DNA of 64,000 nucleotides from contig NZ_JAJOHV010000057.1 of the NCBI RefSeq assembly GCF_021129175.1, positions 1 to 64,000 of the forward strand, in the 5' to 3' direction. The notes under the pieces are model-generated. The model saw nothing but the letters and a program-made list of their open reading frames with translations, had not been told where the DNA came from and made no database searches. This document shows, piece after piece, positions 33,410-41,460 of this stretch; positions within the stretch are counted from its first letter, which is position 1, and every line of letters begins with the position of its first letter. Both the position numbers and the translations under genes were made by a program. This stretch comes from Chromobacterium piscinae (GTDB lineage: Bacteria; Pseudomonadota; Gammaproteobacteria; Burkholderiales; Chromobacteriaceae).

Positions 33410-34697
33410 AGACCAGGGTCCCCGGAGTCAGATGGTTGGGTTGGGACAGCTGCGGATTCAGCCGCAGCAGCTCGGCGGCGCGCTCGCTGTCGCCGTACCA
33501 CAGGTGGGCCAGCTGGCGCAGATTGCAGGCGGATTCCACCTTGCGCTTCAGCAGCGGTGGTTTGGCGGCGATCAGCGCGGCGGCGCCTTGCTGCACCTGC
33601 AGGCTCAGTTCGCGCAGGCCGTCCACCACCTTGTAGGCGTCCTCGGCCGGCAGCGCGGCGCGCCACTGATCTATCGTGGTTTGCAGCGAGGCGCGCACGT
33701 CGCCGGCGATCTGTTCCAGCGCGGGAGGCGTCAGCGTCGGTTTCTGCGATTCGCTGGCGAAGATGCCGCCGGCGGCGGAGGCGAGCTTGGTGGATACGTT
33801 GAGCTGCAGCAGCGCGTCGATGCGGCGCTGGTCGTCGCTCCACACCGACAGCGAGGCGCTGGTGGAGATCGGCGAGATGCCCTGGCGCACCGCGTCCGGC
33901 AGGCCCTCCAGCCGGCGGCGCAGCGCCTTCCAGTCGGCCAGCGTGGCCGACGACATCTCGGCGGCGGTTTTCAGCGCCGGCAGCGGGCCGAGGTCCACCT
34001 GCAGATCGAAGCGCCAGTTGGCCGCCGCGTCCACCAGCTGCTTGGCCTGGGCGACGAAGGCCTGCGGATAGGCGAGCAGGTCGGTCACCTGGGCCACCGC
34101 CTGGTTGGCCATCGCGGCCAGCTGGCGGACGGTGGCGGTCAGTTGCTGGCGCAGCGCGGCGACGCGGGCCAGCGCGCCCTTGGCGGTGGCCACCAGGCCC
34201 TGGGCCTTGGAAAAGGCCTCGCCGGCCATCTGGCGCAGCTTGTCCACCTGGGAAGAGATGGCTTCCACCTGCGGCAGCGTCTTCTTGGCGGCGAAGAAGG
34301 GGTTGCCCGGCGTGGCCTCCACCCAGTTGACCTCCACGGTGCAGGAGTCGGTGGCGTCGGCGTCGTGGCTGATCTGGTAATCCACCACCTGGGCCTGCGG
34401 CATGCTGCCGAACACCGGGTGGACCAGCTCGCCCGGGCCGGCGGCGTCCAGCGCGGCGACGAACTGGCGCAGCCGGTGCTGGTAGTCCTTGCCCCAGAAC
34501 ATCGCCGACAGCGACACCTTGCGCGCCTTGCGGCCCAGGTCCTCCACGTCGGCCCCGTCCTTGTACGGGTATTCGTGCATCGCCTGGTCGCGCTGCGCGC
34601 TGTCCACGCTCTTCAGGCAGTCGAAGCGCACGCCGCGGAAGCTGGCGTCCACCAGGGGGCCGGCGGACAGGCCGGCGAACACATTGAGGCTGAACAT
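33393..34697 (-). CDS. Mu gp43-like (DNA circularisation N-terminal domain) tail protein
   Basis: The 434-residue protein starts at ATG 34697 behind AAGGAGG. The N-terminal DNA_circ_N domain is evident (LVDASFRGVRFDCL; PYKDGADVEDLGRKARKVSLSAMFWG; TDSCTVEVNWVEATPGNPFF). A long helical middle follows, and a LysM-like C-terminus (NLRQLAHLWYGDSERAAELLRLNPQL; HLTPGTLVYGYA). In Mu this is gpN, a tail-tip/hub component. The ATG overlaps the preceding TGA by one base. Confidence 0.88.
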   Translation of the reverse strand: MFSLNVFAGLSAGPLVDASFRGVRFDCLKSVDSAQRDQAMHEYPYKDGADVEDLGRKARKVSLSAMFWGKDYQHRLRQFVAALDAAGPGELVHPVFGSMPQAQVVDYQISHDADATDSCTVEVNWVEATPGNPFFAAKKTLPQVEAISSQVDKLRQMAGEAFSKAQGLVATAKGALARVAALRQQLTATVRQLAAMANQAVAQVTDLLAYPQAFVAQAKQLVDAAANWRFDLQVDLGPLPALKTAAEMSSATLADWKALRRRLEGLPDAVRQGISPISTSASLSVWSDDQRRIDALLQLNVSTKLASAAGGIFASESQKPTLTPPALEQIAGDVRASLQTTIDQWRAALPAEDAYKVVDGLRELSLQVQQGAAALIAAKPPLLKRKVESACNLRQLAHLWYGDSERAAELLRLNPQLSQPNHLTPGTLVYGYAS

Positions 34698-36937
34698 CAA
34701 TTCCTCCTTTGTTGTTGGCTGTTGGCGGCGTTGACGGCGGCGACGATGTTGCCGTTTTGCACGTCGACCACCACGCGCAGCGGTTGGGTCAGTTGCGCCA
34801 GCGCGGCGCTGAGTTGCGCGATCAATGCGGACAGCTGCGCCTCGGCGGCGTTGCCTGCCGCAGCGGGCGCTTGGCTGGCTGCGGCGGGTTTCTTGGGCGG
34901 CGTGGCCGGCTTGGGCTGGGCCTTGGGTTGATTGGCGGAGGCCGCGGGTTTGGGAAGCGGCTTGGCCGCGGCGGGGGCCGGCGCTTTTGCTGCGGGGGCG
35001 GCGGGCGGCGCGGCCTGAGCTTGAGCGGCAGGATGGGCCGTACCGCTGACGTCCACCTTGCCGGCTTTAAAGCCTTCCACCTTTTTCATGCCGTCCATCA
35101 GCGCCTCGAACTCCGGGTGCGTCAGGTCCTTGATTTTCTTGCCGTGCAGATCCAAACCTCGGTTGGCGGCCAACTGGTAGATGCCCTCGGCGTACTTGGC
35201 GTGATTGGCCTTGCCCGAGTAGTCGGACACCGCGTATTTCGGCAGCATCTGCTCGATGGTTTTGTCGCCGTGTTGCTTGGTCAGCAGCTGGGCTTTGGCC
35301 GCGCGCCCGGTCGCCTCGTCGGCGAAGATGGCGTTGCCCCATTGGTCCAGATCGACCACGCCCTGATAGCGTTTTTGCGCGTCGGACAACGCGCGGGCCT
35401 TGCTGCGCTTGCTGTGGTCGGTTTTGTCGTGGCTGCCGGCGTAGCCAAACTTCAAGTTGCCTGGATTGTTGTTGCGCCAGGCGACCGTGCCGCCGGTACG
35501 GGTTTGCACCGTGCCGTCAGCCATTTGGTAGACGCGGGTGGTGCCTTCGGTCTTCAGCAGTTTCTGCACGCTGTTTCCGGCTGCTGGCTGGCTGGAAGGG
35601 GCGGCTTGGGCCGCGTGCTGCGCCGCGGATGGTTGCGCGGCAGGCTTGGCGGCGACGGGTTTGGACTCGGCCGGTTTCGCTTGCGCCGGCTTGGCCGCGG
35701 CTGCCGGCGGCGATTGCCGGTATTCAGCCTTGGGACGCAGGAATTTCTGCGGCTGGCCCCACCATGCGCCTTTGCCCATTTGGGCGCTGGACGCGCCTTT
35801 CTTGGACTGGGCGCCGAAGAAGCTGCCTTTGCCGGTTTTGGCGTCATAGGCCTCGACGATGCCGGTGTGGTTCTTGTTTCCCTGCCACAGCGCGATGTCG
35901 CCGGGTTTGACGTCTTTGGCGTCGACCTCCTCGTAATATTTGGAGTTGGCCATGCCCGCCGTGGTTTGGTACGGAATGGCGTAGCCCGCGCCGGTGAGCG
36001 CCTGGTTGACCAAGTGGGAGCAGTCGATGCGGTTGACGTCCTTGGCGTCTTTCTGGCCATTGCCGCCGTACAGGTATTTGTAGCCGTTGAAGCGGCTGCG
36101 CTGGTCCAGGAGGGCCTGCCCTCCCGATACTTTGCCGGAGGCTGCCTGCGCATGGGGCGCTGGCGTAGCTTGGACTGGGAGCGGGTTGGCCGCAGGAGGC
36201 GTGGGGCGCGGCGGCTCTGAGAGGTGCGTTATCTTGGGTGACTGGGATGGCGCTTGGCCTCCTTGCATGGTTTTTTCAACCATTGGGGCCAGGCTGTTGA
36301 TCGCGTTTTTGGCGCGCTGTGCGTACTCGGCAGTCGAGGTGCCGTTGCCGTCGCGCGTTTCTTGGTTTTTCTTGAAGAGCGCGCTAGCTCCGCCAACGCC
36401 TTTTAAGTGCGCTGCGCCGGCAAAGGCGGCGATTCTTTCCGCAGGTGCATCCGCATTGATGGCCTTTAGCTTGATGCCCTGATTGATTTGCTTGTTGGTA
36501 TATTCAAGAAATTTTTCATCTTGCAGTGCTTTATTGCCCAAGAAGCTTTTCAACCCGCCGGCCACTTTCCAGTTGGATTCATTCTCCAGAAATTGAGCGT
36601 GAAGGCCGGTGTTTTTTGCGTACCAGTGGTCCTTCCAGCTTTTACCATACTGTTTTTTGGCGGCTTCGACTGCCGAATTATATTTCGCTCGATCTACCAG
36701 TCCCGTTTCCACAAGCGCTTCCGCGCCGAATTGATATTGGCCGTAATAGCCTTGCCTATTGTCGCTGCCTATATTGCCTCCGCTTTCCTTCTGCATGACA
36801 GCTGAAGCGTATGCACGTGTTTCGGCGTCAGTTAGGCCAACTATCTTCCCTTTTCCTTGGAAATCCAACGCGTGCTGGATGAGGTCGAATCCCGCATTGG
36901 CTTTGCCGTTTCGTGTTCTGTGTGTCTTCAGAGTCAT
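34697..36937 (-). CDS. Three-domain peptidoglycan-active protein in the tape-measure position
   Basis: From ATG 36937 the protein has 746 residues. Domain 1 (about 1-220) has a transglycosylase-like core, SAVMQKESGGN...GYYGQYQFG, with a candidate catalytic Glu51. Domain 2 (about 270-410) is NlpC/P60 or CHAP-like: DCSHLVNQAL (Cys306) and GDIALWQGNKNHTGIVEAY (His357). A proline/alanine-rich linker leads to domain 3 (about 485-680) with VAWRNNNPGNLKFG, a fold seen in phage tail lysozymes. The last ~45 residues (LRVVVDVQNGNIVAAVNAANS) resemble the end of Mu-type tape-measure proteins. A conventional long hydrophobic helical tape is absent. It may both set tail length and cut the cell wall of the target. 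Confidence 0.8.
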   Translation of the reverse strand: MTLKTHRTRNGKANAGFDLIQHALDFQGKGKIVGLTDAETRAYASAVMQKESGGNIGSDNRQGYYGQYQFGAEALVETGLVDRAKYNSAVEAAKKQYGKSWKDHWYAKNTGLHAQFLENESNWKVAGGLKSFLGNKALQDEKFLEYTNKQINQGIKLKAINADAPAERIAAFAGAAHLKGVGGASALFKKNQETRDGNGTSTAEYAQRAKNAINSLAPMVEKTMQGGQAPSQSPKITHLSEPPRPTPPAANPLPVQATPAPHAQAASGKVSGGQALLDQRSRFNGYKYLYGGNGQKDAKDVNRIDCSHLVNQALTGAGYAIPYQTTAGMANSKYYEEVDAKDVKPGDIALWQGNKNHTGIVEAYDAKTGKGSFFGAQSKKGASSAQMGKGAWWGQPQKFLRPKAEYRQSPPAAAAKPAQAKPAESKPVAAKPAAQPSAAQHAAQAAPSSQPAAGNSVQKLLKTEGTTRVYQMADGTVQTRTGGTVAWRNNNPGNLKFGYAGSHDKTDHSKRSKARALSDAQKRYQGVVDLDQWGNAIFADEATGRAAKAQLLTKQHGDKTIEQMLPKYAVSDYSGKANHAKYAEGIYQLAANRGLDLHGKKIKDLTHPEFEALMDGMKKVEGFKAGKVDVSGTAHPAAQAQAAPPAAPAAKAPAPAAAKPLPKPAASANQPKAQPKPATPPKKPAAASQAPAAAGNAAEAQLSALIAQLSAALAQLTQPLRVVVDVQNGNIVAAVNAANSQQQRRN

Positions 36938-36955
36938 CGCTGAGTACCTGTTGAA

Positions 36956-36986
36956 AGTGCTGCCTGCTTTCATGACAGGCAGCACT
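36956..36986 (-). terminator. Hairpin between tube and hydrolase genes (possible attenuator)
   Basis: AGTGCTGCCTG and CAGGCAGCACT (36956-36966, 36976-36986) form a perfect 11-base stem with a nine-base loop, 20 bases downstream of the tube gene on the minus strand and followed by TTTC. It could let high-copy sheath and tube be made in excess over the hub proteins downstream. Confidence 0.65.
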
Positions 36987-37005
36987 GATTAACGACCTGG
37001 CAGAG

Positions 37006-37380
37006 TTATTCCACGACTTTGCGCAGCGACATCAGCTTGATATCGCGGCGGGCTTCGCTTTCCACACCGTATTTCTCGCCGACTTCCAGCGTGAAGCAGT
37101 CCAGGTAGCTGGTGCGTTTGCCGCCCGGCGCCAGCGGGAATTCGGTCAGTTTGGCGCCTTCGATCGCTTCCCAGTCCAGGTCGCCGGTCAGCGGGATGGA
37201 GACGGTGACCGCCAGGTCGTATTCGGAGATGCCGCGAGCGAAGCCCTTGGCGCGGCCGCTGGAGTTCATCGTCTTCACCACCTTGCGGCCGGTGCGGCTG
37301 CTGACATTGAGGTCGATGACGTCGATTTCCTGGCCATTCACTTCCAGGACGATGGAGCCTGCGTATTCTTTCAAAGCCAT
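37006..37380 (-). CDS. Tail tube protein, Mu gpM-like
   Basis: The 124-residue protein (MALKEYAGSIVLEVNGQEIDVIDL) includes GRKVVKTMNSSGRAKGFARG and YDLAVTVSIPLTGDLDWEAIEGAKLTEFP, the beta-barrel core of Mu-type tube proteins. Stacked hexamers form the inner tube driven through the target envelope. It directly follows the sheath gene. Confidence 0.9.
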   Translation of the reverse strand: MALKEYAGSIVLEVNGQEIDVIDLNVSSRTGRKVVKTMNSSGRAKGFARGISEYDLAVTVSIPLTGDLDWEAIEGAKLTEFPLAPGGKRTSYLDCFTLEVGEKYGVESEARRDIKLMSLRKVVE

Positions 37381-37504
37381 GAGACTTTCCTTTTCGATTC
37401 GGGATGGTGCGGCCGGGCGGCGGCCCGGCCGGCTGGGGTGTTGAAGGAAGGGGGAGAGGCGAGGCGGCCGAGCGCTGCGGGATCAGCCGCCTCGCCGCGC
37501 GCGC

Positions 37505-38929
37505 TTACAGCAGCAGGTCGATGCGGCCGGCGAACACGTGCAGGCCGTTGACCACGTCCACCGGGATCTTGGCGTCCAGGCGGTTGACGTCCTGCAGGTC
37601 GCGCTCGACGATCAGGCCGGCCTTGTTGGCTTCAACCTGCTCGATGATTTCCAGCTCTTCCAGCTTGTACAGCACGTCCAGCAACTCGGAGCGCACCTTG
37701 GACGGCGTGCGGTCGGACAGCTTCTCGCGCGGGAAGCGCAGCGCGATGCGCTCGCGGCAAGCCTTGCGCACGTAATCCAGGGTGCGGATGGTGGTGATGT
37801 CCAGCAGCGACACGTCGTCCACGCCTTGCGCGTCCTTGGTGTAGGTGCTGATGGCGCGCACGATCTGCACGCGGTCGCCGGCGGCCACTTCCAGCGGGGT
37901 CACGCCGTTGTACAGCGCGTTTTCCTGCTCGGTGCGGCTGGTGCGGGAAGCCAAGTCCACCACGTCCAGACCCTTCAACTCCAGAGTGTTCAGCGGACGG
38001 GCCGGATCTTCCTCGCTGGCGATCACGGCGGCGTAGGCGGCGGCGATGTCGGCCGACAGCTTGGCCGAGCCGCGATACCAGGCGGCGGTGATGCGGCCGC
38101 TGTCCAGCTTGGCGGACAAGGCGGAGGCGTCGGCCAGCGCGCCGGTGGTGGCGATCACGCCGATGGCGCCGCGTTGTTCCAGCGGGCCGGACACGAAGTC
38201 CAGGTGGTTGCGCAGCGCGGTCAGCGCGGCGTCGCCGGTGAACGGGCTGGCGATGATCTGGTGGCCGCCGCTCACCACTGCGGACAAGACCGGAGCGAGG
38301 TCCGGATCGCCGGCGCCGCCCTTCATCGGAGCGATCACGACGCCGAGGCCGGCGATCTGCTCCTGCGCCTTCAGCGCGATGCCGTTGCCGATGCTGCCCT
38401 TGTGGCGGGCGGCGAGGGTCAGCACTTCCTTGGCGGCGGATGCGGTGACCGGCAGGTCGGTCAGCTTGGCGATGGCGGCTTGCGCATTGGCGGCGATCTT
38501 GGTCGGATCGTCGGTCGCGGCGACGGCTACGTCGACGCGGACCGCGCCGATGAACAGGCTCAGCACGCCGGCGGCGGCGGCCGGACCGCTGAAGGTGAAG
38601 GAGCCGGTGGCGGCGGTGCCGGCGGCGGCATCGTCGACACCGATCACGGTCAGCTGCAGATAGGGGTTGGCGTTGATGGCGGCGCGGGCCATCAGGTGGG
38701 CGTTGGAGCCGCGGCCGAAGGCCTGGGCGGCCTGCTCATCGCTGAACACGTCCAGCGCAGCCAGCGCCGGCTGCGCGGCGGTGTCGGCCAGGCGTTGGCC
38801 GATCACCAGCACGCGCTGCGGATTGCCCGGCAGCGTGCGCACCGCCAGTTTGGTGTTGAACTCGAAGTATTTGCCCGGCTTGCGGATGGAGGCCGGAATC
38901 TGGTCGAAGCTGATGTTGGCGCTAGCCAT
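37505..38929 (-). CDS. Contractile tail sheath protein, Mu gpL-like
   Basis: The 474-residue protein has the sheath signature: ISFDQIPASIRKPGKYFEFN at the N-terminus, VFSDEQAAQAFGRGSNAHLMARAAINANPYLQL, GGAGDPDLAPVLSAVVSGGHQIIASPFTGDAALTALRNHL in the middle and a C-terminal arm (TIRTLDYVRKACRERIALRFPREKL). Length is typical of Mu gpL and R-type pyocin sheaths. Its presence proves a contractile tail rather than a flexible one. Confidence 0.94.
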   Translation of the reverse strand: MASANISFDQIPASIRKPGKYFEFNTKLAVRTLPGNPQRVLVIGQRLADTAAQPALAALDVFSDEQAAQAFGRGSNAHLMARAAINANPYLQLTVIGVDDAAAGTAATGSFTFSGPAAAAGVLSLFIGAVRVDVAVAATDDPTKIAANAQAAIAKLTDLPVTASAAKEVLTLAARHKGSIGNGIALKAQEQIAGLGVVIAPMKGGAGDPDLAPVLSAVVSGGHQIIASPFTGDAALTALRNHLDFVSGPLEQRGAIGVIATTGALADASALSAKLDSGRITAAWYRGSAKLSADIAAAYAAVIASEEDPARPLNTLELKGLDVVDLASRTSRTEQENALYNGVTPLEVAAGDRVQIVRAISTYTKDAQGVDDVSLLDITTIRTLDYVRKACRERIALRFPREKLSDRTPSKVRSELLDVLYKLEELEIIEQVEANKAGLIVERDLQDVNRLDAKIPVDVVNGLHVFAGRIDLLL

Positions 38930-38998
38930 AAGGAAAGGCTCCTGGTGTGGCGGTTGGGGAAGGTGCCGCGCCGGTTGGCGCGGCGAGGGGAAAGCGGG

Positions 38999-39697
38999 TT
39001 ATTTCTGGCTGGGGACGGGATTGACGACCACGTCCTGCGCCTTGACGCCGGCGGAGCCGGCCAGGCTGTAGTTGAGCTGGGTGCTCTGCCAGGTCTTGGC
39101 CGGATCTTCCAGCCGGCCGCCGAAGGCGCGGAACAGCGCGTCCGGGTCGGCGTCGGTTTGCGGCGACGGCCAGTGGCCGTTGTCCAGCGCCTCGTCCAGC
39201 CAGTAGGTGCTGAAGTCGCAGGCCACCAGGCTCCAAGGCTGGCCGTCGCGCGGGGCCTGACCCAGCGGGCGGACTTTTTCCGGCAGCAGCGGATTCACCG
39301 CCAGGCCGAAATCCTGCGAGGCCAGCAGGCGGCGCGCGGCGTAGACCAGTTGCCAGACGCCGGCGCCGGCGTAGTTGGCGTCGGCTTGCAAGCGGTCGCC
39401 GACGATGACGGTGAATAGAGCGTTGGCCTTGTAGCGCAGGCGTTGGCTGGCCTGCGGCTGGCTGGACGTGATGCCGCCGGCCACGGTCCACAGCGCCGGC
39501 AGCCTAGCTAGCGCCTGCGGGTTGATGGTGGGGCTGGACTGGCCCGGGGTGAGCCGGCTGGCGTAATCGCCGTGGGCCAGCTGCAGGCCGCACAGGGCGG
39601 TTTCGTCCAGGTCCGCCGCCACTTCGCGCACCATCCGGCCCATGCCTTGGCGCAGGCGGTCGGCGATGGCGGTTTGCACGGAAATCAGCATGGACAT
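38999..39697 (-). CDS. Mu gp37-like (DUF1834) tail protein
   Basis: The 232-residue protein starts at ATG 39697, six bases after AAGGA; the flanking ATGs at 39703 and 39691 are less well spaced. ISVQTAIADRLRQGMGRMVREV at the start and RRLLASQDFGLAVNPLLPEKVRPL in the middle fit the DUF1834 family that lies directly upstream of the sheath gene in Mu-like phages (Mu gp37). It is thought to be a tail terminator or completion protein. The small gp38-like (DUF2635) gene usually found beside it is missing here. Confidence 0.82.
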   Translation of the reverse strand: MSMLISVQTAIADRLRQGMGRMVREVAADLDETALCGLQLAHGDYASRLTPGQSSPTINPQALARLPALWTVAGGITSSQPQASQRLRYKANALFTVIVGDRLQADANYAGAGVWQLVYAARRLLASQDFGLAVNPLLPEKVRPLGQAPRDGQPWSLVACDFSTYWLDEALDNGHWPSPQTDADPDALFRAFGGRLEDPAKTWQSTQLNYSLAGSAGVKAQDVVVNPVPSQK

Positions 39698-39771
39698 GGT
39701 CATTCCTTGGAACGATGGTGAGGATGTGGAGAGTGTGACGCCGGGCGGCGTCGGGGCTTAGCTGAGGGGTG

Positions 39772-39987
39772 TCAGTGCACGAGGCGCTTGAGCAGTTCGC
39801 CGGCCAGGGTGACCAGCAGCGCGGACAGGGCGCCGGATACCGCGCCGCTCTTAGCGGCCTGGATTTCGACGTCGCGCAGACGGCCGTCCAGCTCTTCCAA
39901 TTTCTTGTCCTGTTTGGCGAGGTGGGCGACGATCATGTCAAGCTTGCCTTCTATGCGGCCCAGGGCCAGCAGGTTGTCGTGTTCCAC
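39772..39987 (-). CDS. Small coiled-coil plus transmembrane protein (XhlA-like topology)
   Basis: The 71-residue frame starts at GTG 39987 with GAGAGG upstream. Residues 2-45 form a heptad-patterned amphipathic helix (IEGKLDMIVAHLAKQDKKLEELDGRLRDVE); residues 48-66 are hydrophobic (GAVSGALSALLVTLAGELL). This helix-then-anchor layout is that of XhlA-type holin partners, but sequence similarity is not established. The GTG start codon lies inside parS-core site 4. Confidence 0.6.
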   Translation of the reverse strand: MEHDNLLALGRIEGKLDMIVAHLAKQDKKLEELDGRLRDVEIQAAKSGAVSGALSALLVTLAGELLKRLVH

Positions 39988-39994
39988 GTGAAAC
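39981..39994. other. parS-core site 4, inside the tailocin
   Basis: GTTCCACGTGAAAC, preceded by T, matches the parS consensus at 15 of 16 positions. It covers the GTG start codon of the small protein ending at 39772, so a bound ParB would sit on its ribosome site region. Confidence 0.65.
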
Positions 39995-39997
39995 CTC

Positions 39998-40195
39998 TCA
40001 CTTCTCGGCCAGTTGCTGGCACAGCACGCAGCGGGTGCAGCTGGGGATGGCCGCGCGGCGGGGGCCGGGAATCGGATCGCCGCAGTCCTCGCAATGGCTG
40101 AGGCCGTTTTGGCGCCATTGTTCGAAATGACGGGCAAGCGCCTGCTCGCGGAATTCGGTTTCCAGCTCGCTGGCCCGGTCGAAGAAGTCGGTCAT
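39998..40195 (-). CDS. TraR/DksA-type C4 zinc-finger protein
   Basis: The 65-residue protein has CEDCGDPIPGPRRAAIPSCTRCVLCQ at about residues 35-60, the C-x-x-C...C-x-x-C finger of TraR/DksA. The N-terminal helix (FFDRASELETEFREQALARHFEQW) would reach into the RNA polymerase secondary channel. Short TraR-like proteins are common in Mu- and P2-like prophages and can adjust host transcription without ppGpp. It overlaps the 3' end of the Rz-like gene by four bases. Confidence 0.88.
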   Translation of the reverse strand: MTDFFDRASELETEFREQALARHFEQWRQNGLSHCEDCGDPIPGPRRAAIPSCTRCVLCQQLAEK

Positions 40196-40755
40196 GGTGT
40201 GGGTTCCTGTTGAGAGTAGAGTTGTTTCAGGGCGACAAGGCGTTGCTCCAGTTGCTGGCACCAGGCGCCGTAGTCGGCGGCGTGGGCGAGGAGATCGGGC
40301 GCCGGTAGCCCGGCATCGGCGCCGGGGGTTTGGGCGGCAGTTCCAGCAGATAGGGGCTGGGCGCCGGGCAGCTGGTCGGAATAGCCGAGGAGCTGGCGGT
40401 AGAGGCGCAGGCTGCCAGGGCCAAGGCCAGTAAAGCGGGGACCATCGTTGCGGGTGACATCGTCTATCCTTTGCGCTTGTCGCCGTTGCTGCGCTTGCAG
40501 CGCCTGCTGTTGTTCCAGCAGCCGGCTTTCCAGTTGATCGATGCGTTGGCGCCATTGCCGCTGCAATTCCATGGCCGCAGCCTGGCGTTGTTGCTGCGCG
40601 CGGCTGTCGGCCGAATGCATATCGGCGACGGTGGCCTGCAGCTTGGTTTGCCAGTACTGGCGGCTCTGGCTGTGGCCCAGCGCGTAACCGCCGGCGGCGG
40701 CGAGCAGCGGCAGCAGCAGGCCGGAGCCCAGGCGCAGGAAGGAGGCGGGGATCAT
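40192..40755 (-). CDS. Rz-like inner-membrane spanin
   Basis: The 187-residue protein begins with a signal-anchor helix (FLRLGSGLLLPLLAAAGGYALG) followed by a long periplasmic coiled coil rich in Gln and Arg (SRAQQQRQAAAMELQRQWRQRIDQLESRLLEQQQAL), the i-spanin pattern. Start 40755 overlaps the holin stop (ATGA). A second gene is embedded in another frame (40227-40460). Together they would fuse the inner and outer membranes for release of the particles. Confidence 0.8.
   Translation of the reverse strand: MIPASFLRLGSGLLLPLLAAAGGYALGHSQSRQYWQTKLQATVADMHSADSRAQQQRQAAAMELQRQWRQRIDQLESRLLEQQQALQAQQRRQAQRIDDVTRNDGPRFTGLGPGSLRLYRQLLGYSDQLPGAQPLSAGTAAQTPGADAGLPAPDLLAHAADYGAWCQQLEQRLVALKQLYSQQEPTP
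40227..40460 (-). CDS. Rz1-like outer-membrane lipoprotein embedded in the Rz gene
   Basis: The 77-residue frame lies entirely inside the Rz-like gene but in a different frame. It has a lipoprotein signal (MVPALLALALAAC; lipobox L-A-A-C) and a proline-rich mature part (SYLLELPPKPPAPMPGYRRP-like), both hallmarks of Rz1. Start could be 40460 or the ATG five codons later (40445). Nested Rz/Rz1 pairs are known from lambda. Confidence 0.75.
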   Translation of the reverse strand: MSPATMVPALLALALAACASTASSSAIPTSCPAPSPYLLELPPKPPAPMPGYRRPISSPTPPTTAPGASNWSNALSP

Positions 40756-40979
40756 GTCCGGCTCCGGTCGCGATAGGCGGCGATCAGCCGCAGCGTGGCC
40801 GAGTAGCCGCCGACTACGCCCATATAGATCAGCCAGATGTCGGCGGTCAGCGAGCCGCGCCAGCCATTGACCAGAAACATGATGGTGGCCGCTGCGCAGG
40901 CGATATTGGCCCACAGCCGGCTGTGGCTGAGGCGGCGGCTGCGCGGATGGCGGAGCAGGTCGGCGAGGCGCATGCTCAT
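40752..40979 (-). CDS. Holin-like small membrane protein
   Basis: The 75-residue protein has a basic N-terminus (RLADLLRHPRSRRLSHSRL) and two hydrophobic helices (WANIACAAATIMFLVNGW; IWLIYMGVVGGYSATLRLI), the class II holin layout. It lies between endolysin and spanin genes with ATGA overlaps on both sides, so lysis genes are translated as a coupled set. Confidence 0.78.
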   Translation of the reverse strand: MSMRLADLLRHPRSRRLSHSRLWANIACAAATIMFLVNGWRGSLTADIWLIYMGVVGGYSATLRLIAAYRDRSRT

Positions 40980-41380
40980 TTCTCCAGTGACAGTTGGAAA
41001 TGGGGTATCTCATGCAGCGGCGCTTCCAGCGTGCCGTGCCAGTACAAGCCCAAGGACTGGGCGATCCGCCCCATCACCTGCCAGTGAGGGTGGTCGATGT
41101 CGCAGATGGGCTTGCCGGCGTGCAGCGGAACCACGTCGAAGGCGCGAGCGGCGGGATTGCCGTGCAGCATCGCGTTGTGGGCCGATTCGCCGGGGCGGGC
41201 GTAGGTGACGATGACGCCGGGCAGTTCCCGGCCCCGGCGATACAACTGTTCCTGCTCGGCGGCCGAGCGCCAGGTGCAGATCAGCAATGGGTCCACGTCC
41301 TGGTCCCGGCACAGGCGCAGAAAGGTTTCAGCCAGTGGCTGCAGTTGCGGGTGCAGATCGGAAATGGCTCGGCTTGCCAT
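40976..41380 (-). CDS. M15-family peptidase endolysin
   Basis: The 134-residue protein has zinc ligands of the M15C/L-alanyl-D-glutamate peptidase group: H68 in ESAHNAMLHG, D82 in ARAFDVVP and H127 in HEIPHFQL, with a likely catalytic acid just before the last ligand. It lacks a signal peptide, so it needs the neighbouring holin to reach the wall. It lyses the producer to release the particles. Confidence 0.87.
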   Translation of the reverse strand: MASRAISDLHPQLQPLAETFLRLCRDQDVDPLLICTWRSAAEQEQLYRRGRELPGVIVTYARPGESAHNAMLHGNPAARAFDVVPLHAGKPICDIDHPHWQVMGRIAQSLGLYWHGTLEAPLHEIPHFQLSLEK

Positions 41381-41460
41381 GAGGTCTCCTTTGCCTGATG
41401 AAATGCGTTGCTCGGCCTGGGAGGCGAGTAGGCGGCCCTCGGCGGCGCCGTGCCGGGGGG

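Noticed and set aside
36938-37005. Possible frameshifted tail assembly chaperone (gp41-like) between tube and hydrolase genes
   Set aside because: Only 68 bases lie between them and they hold a hairpin; no slippery sequence or frame of suitable size.
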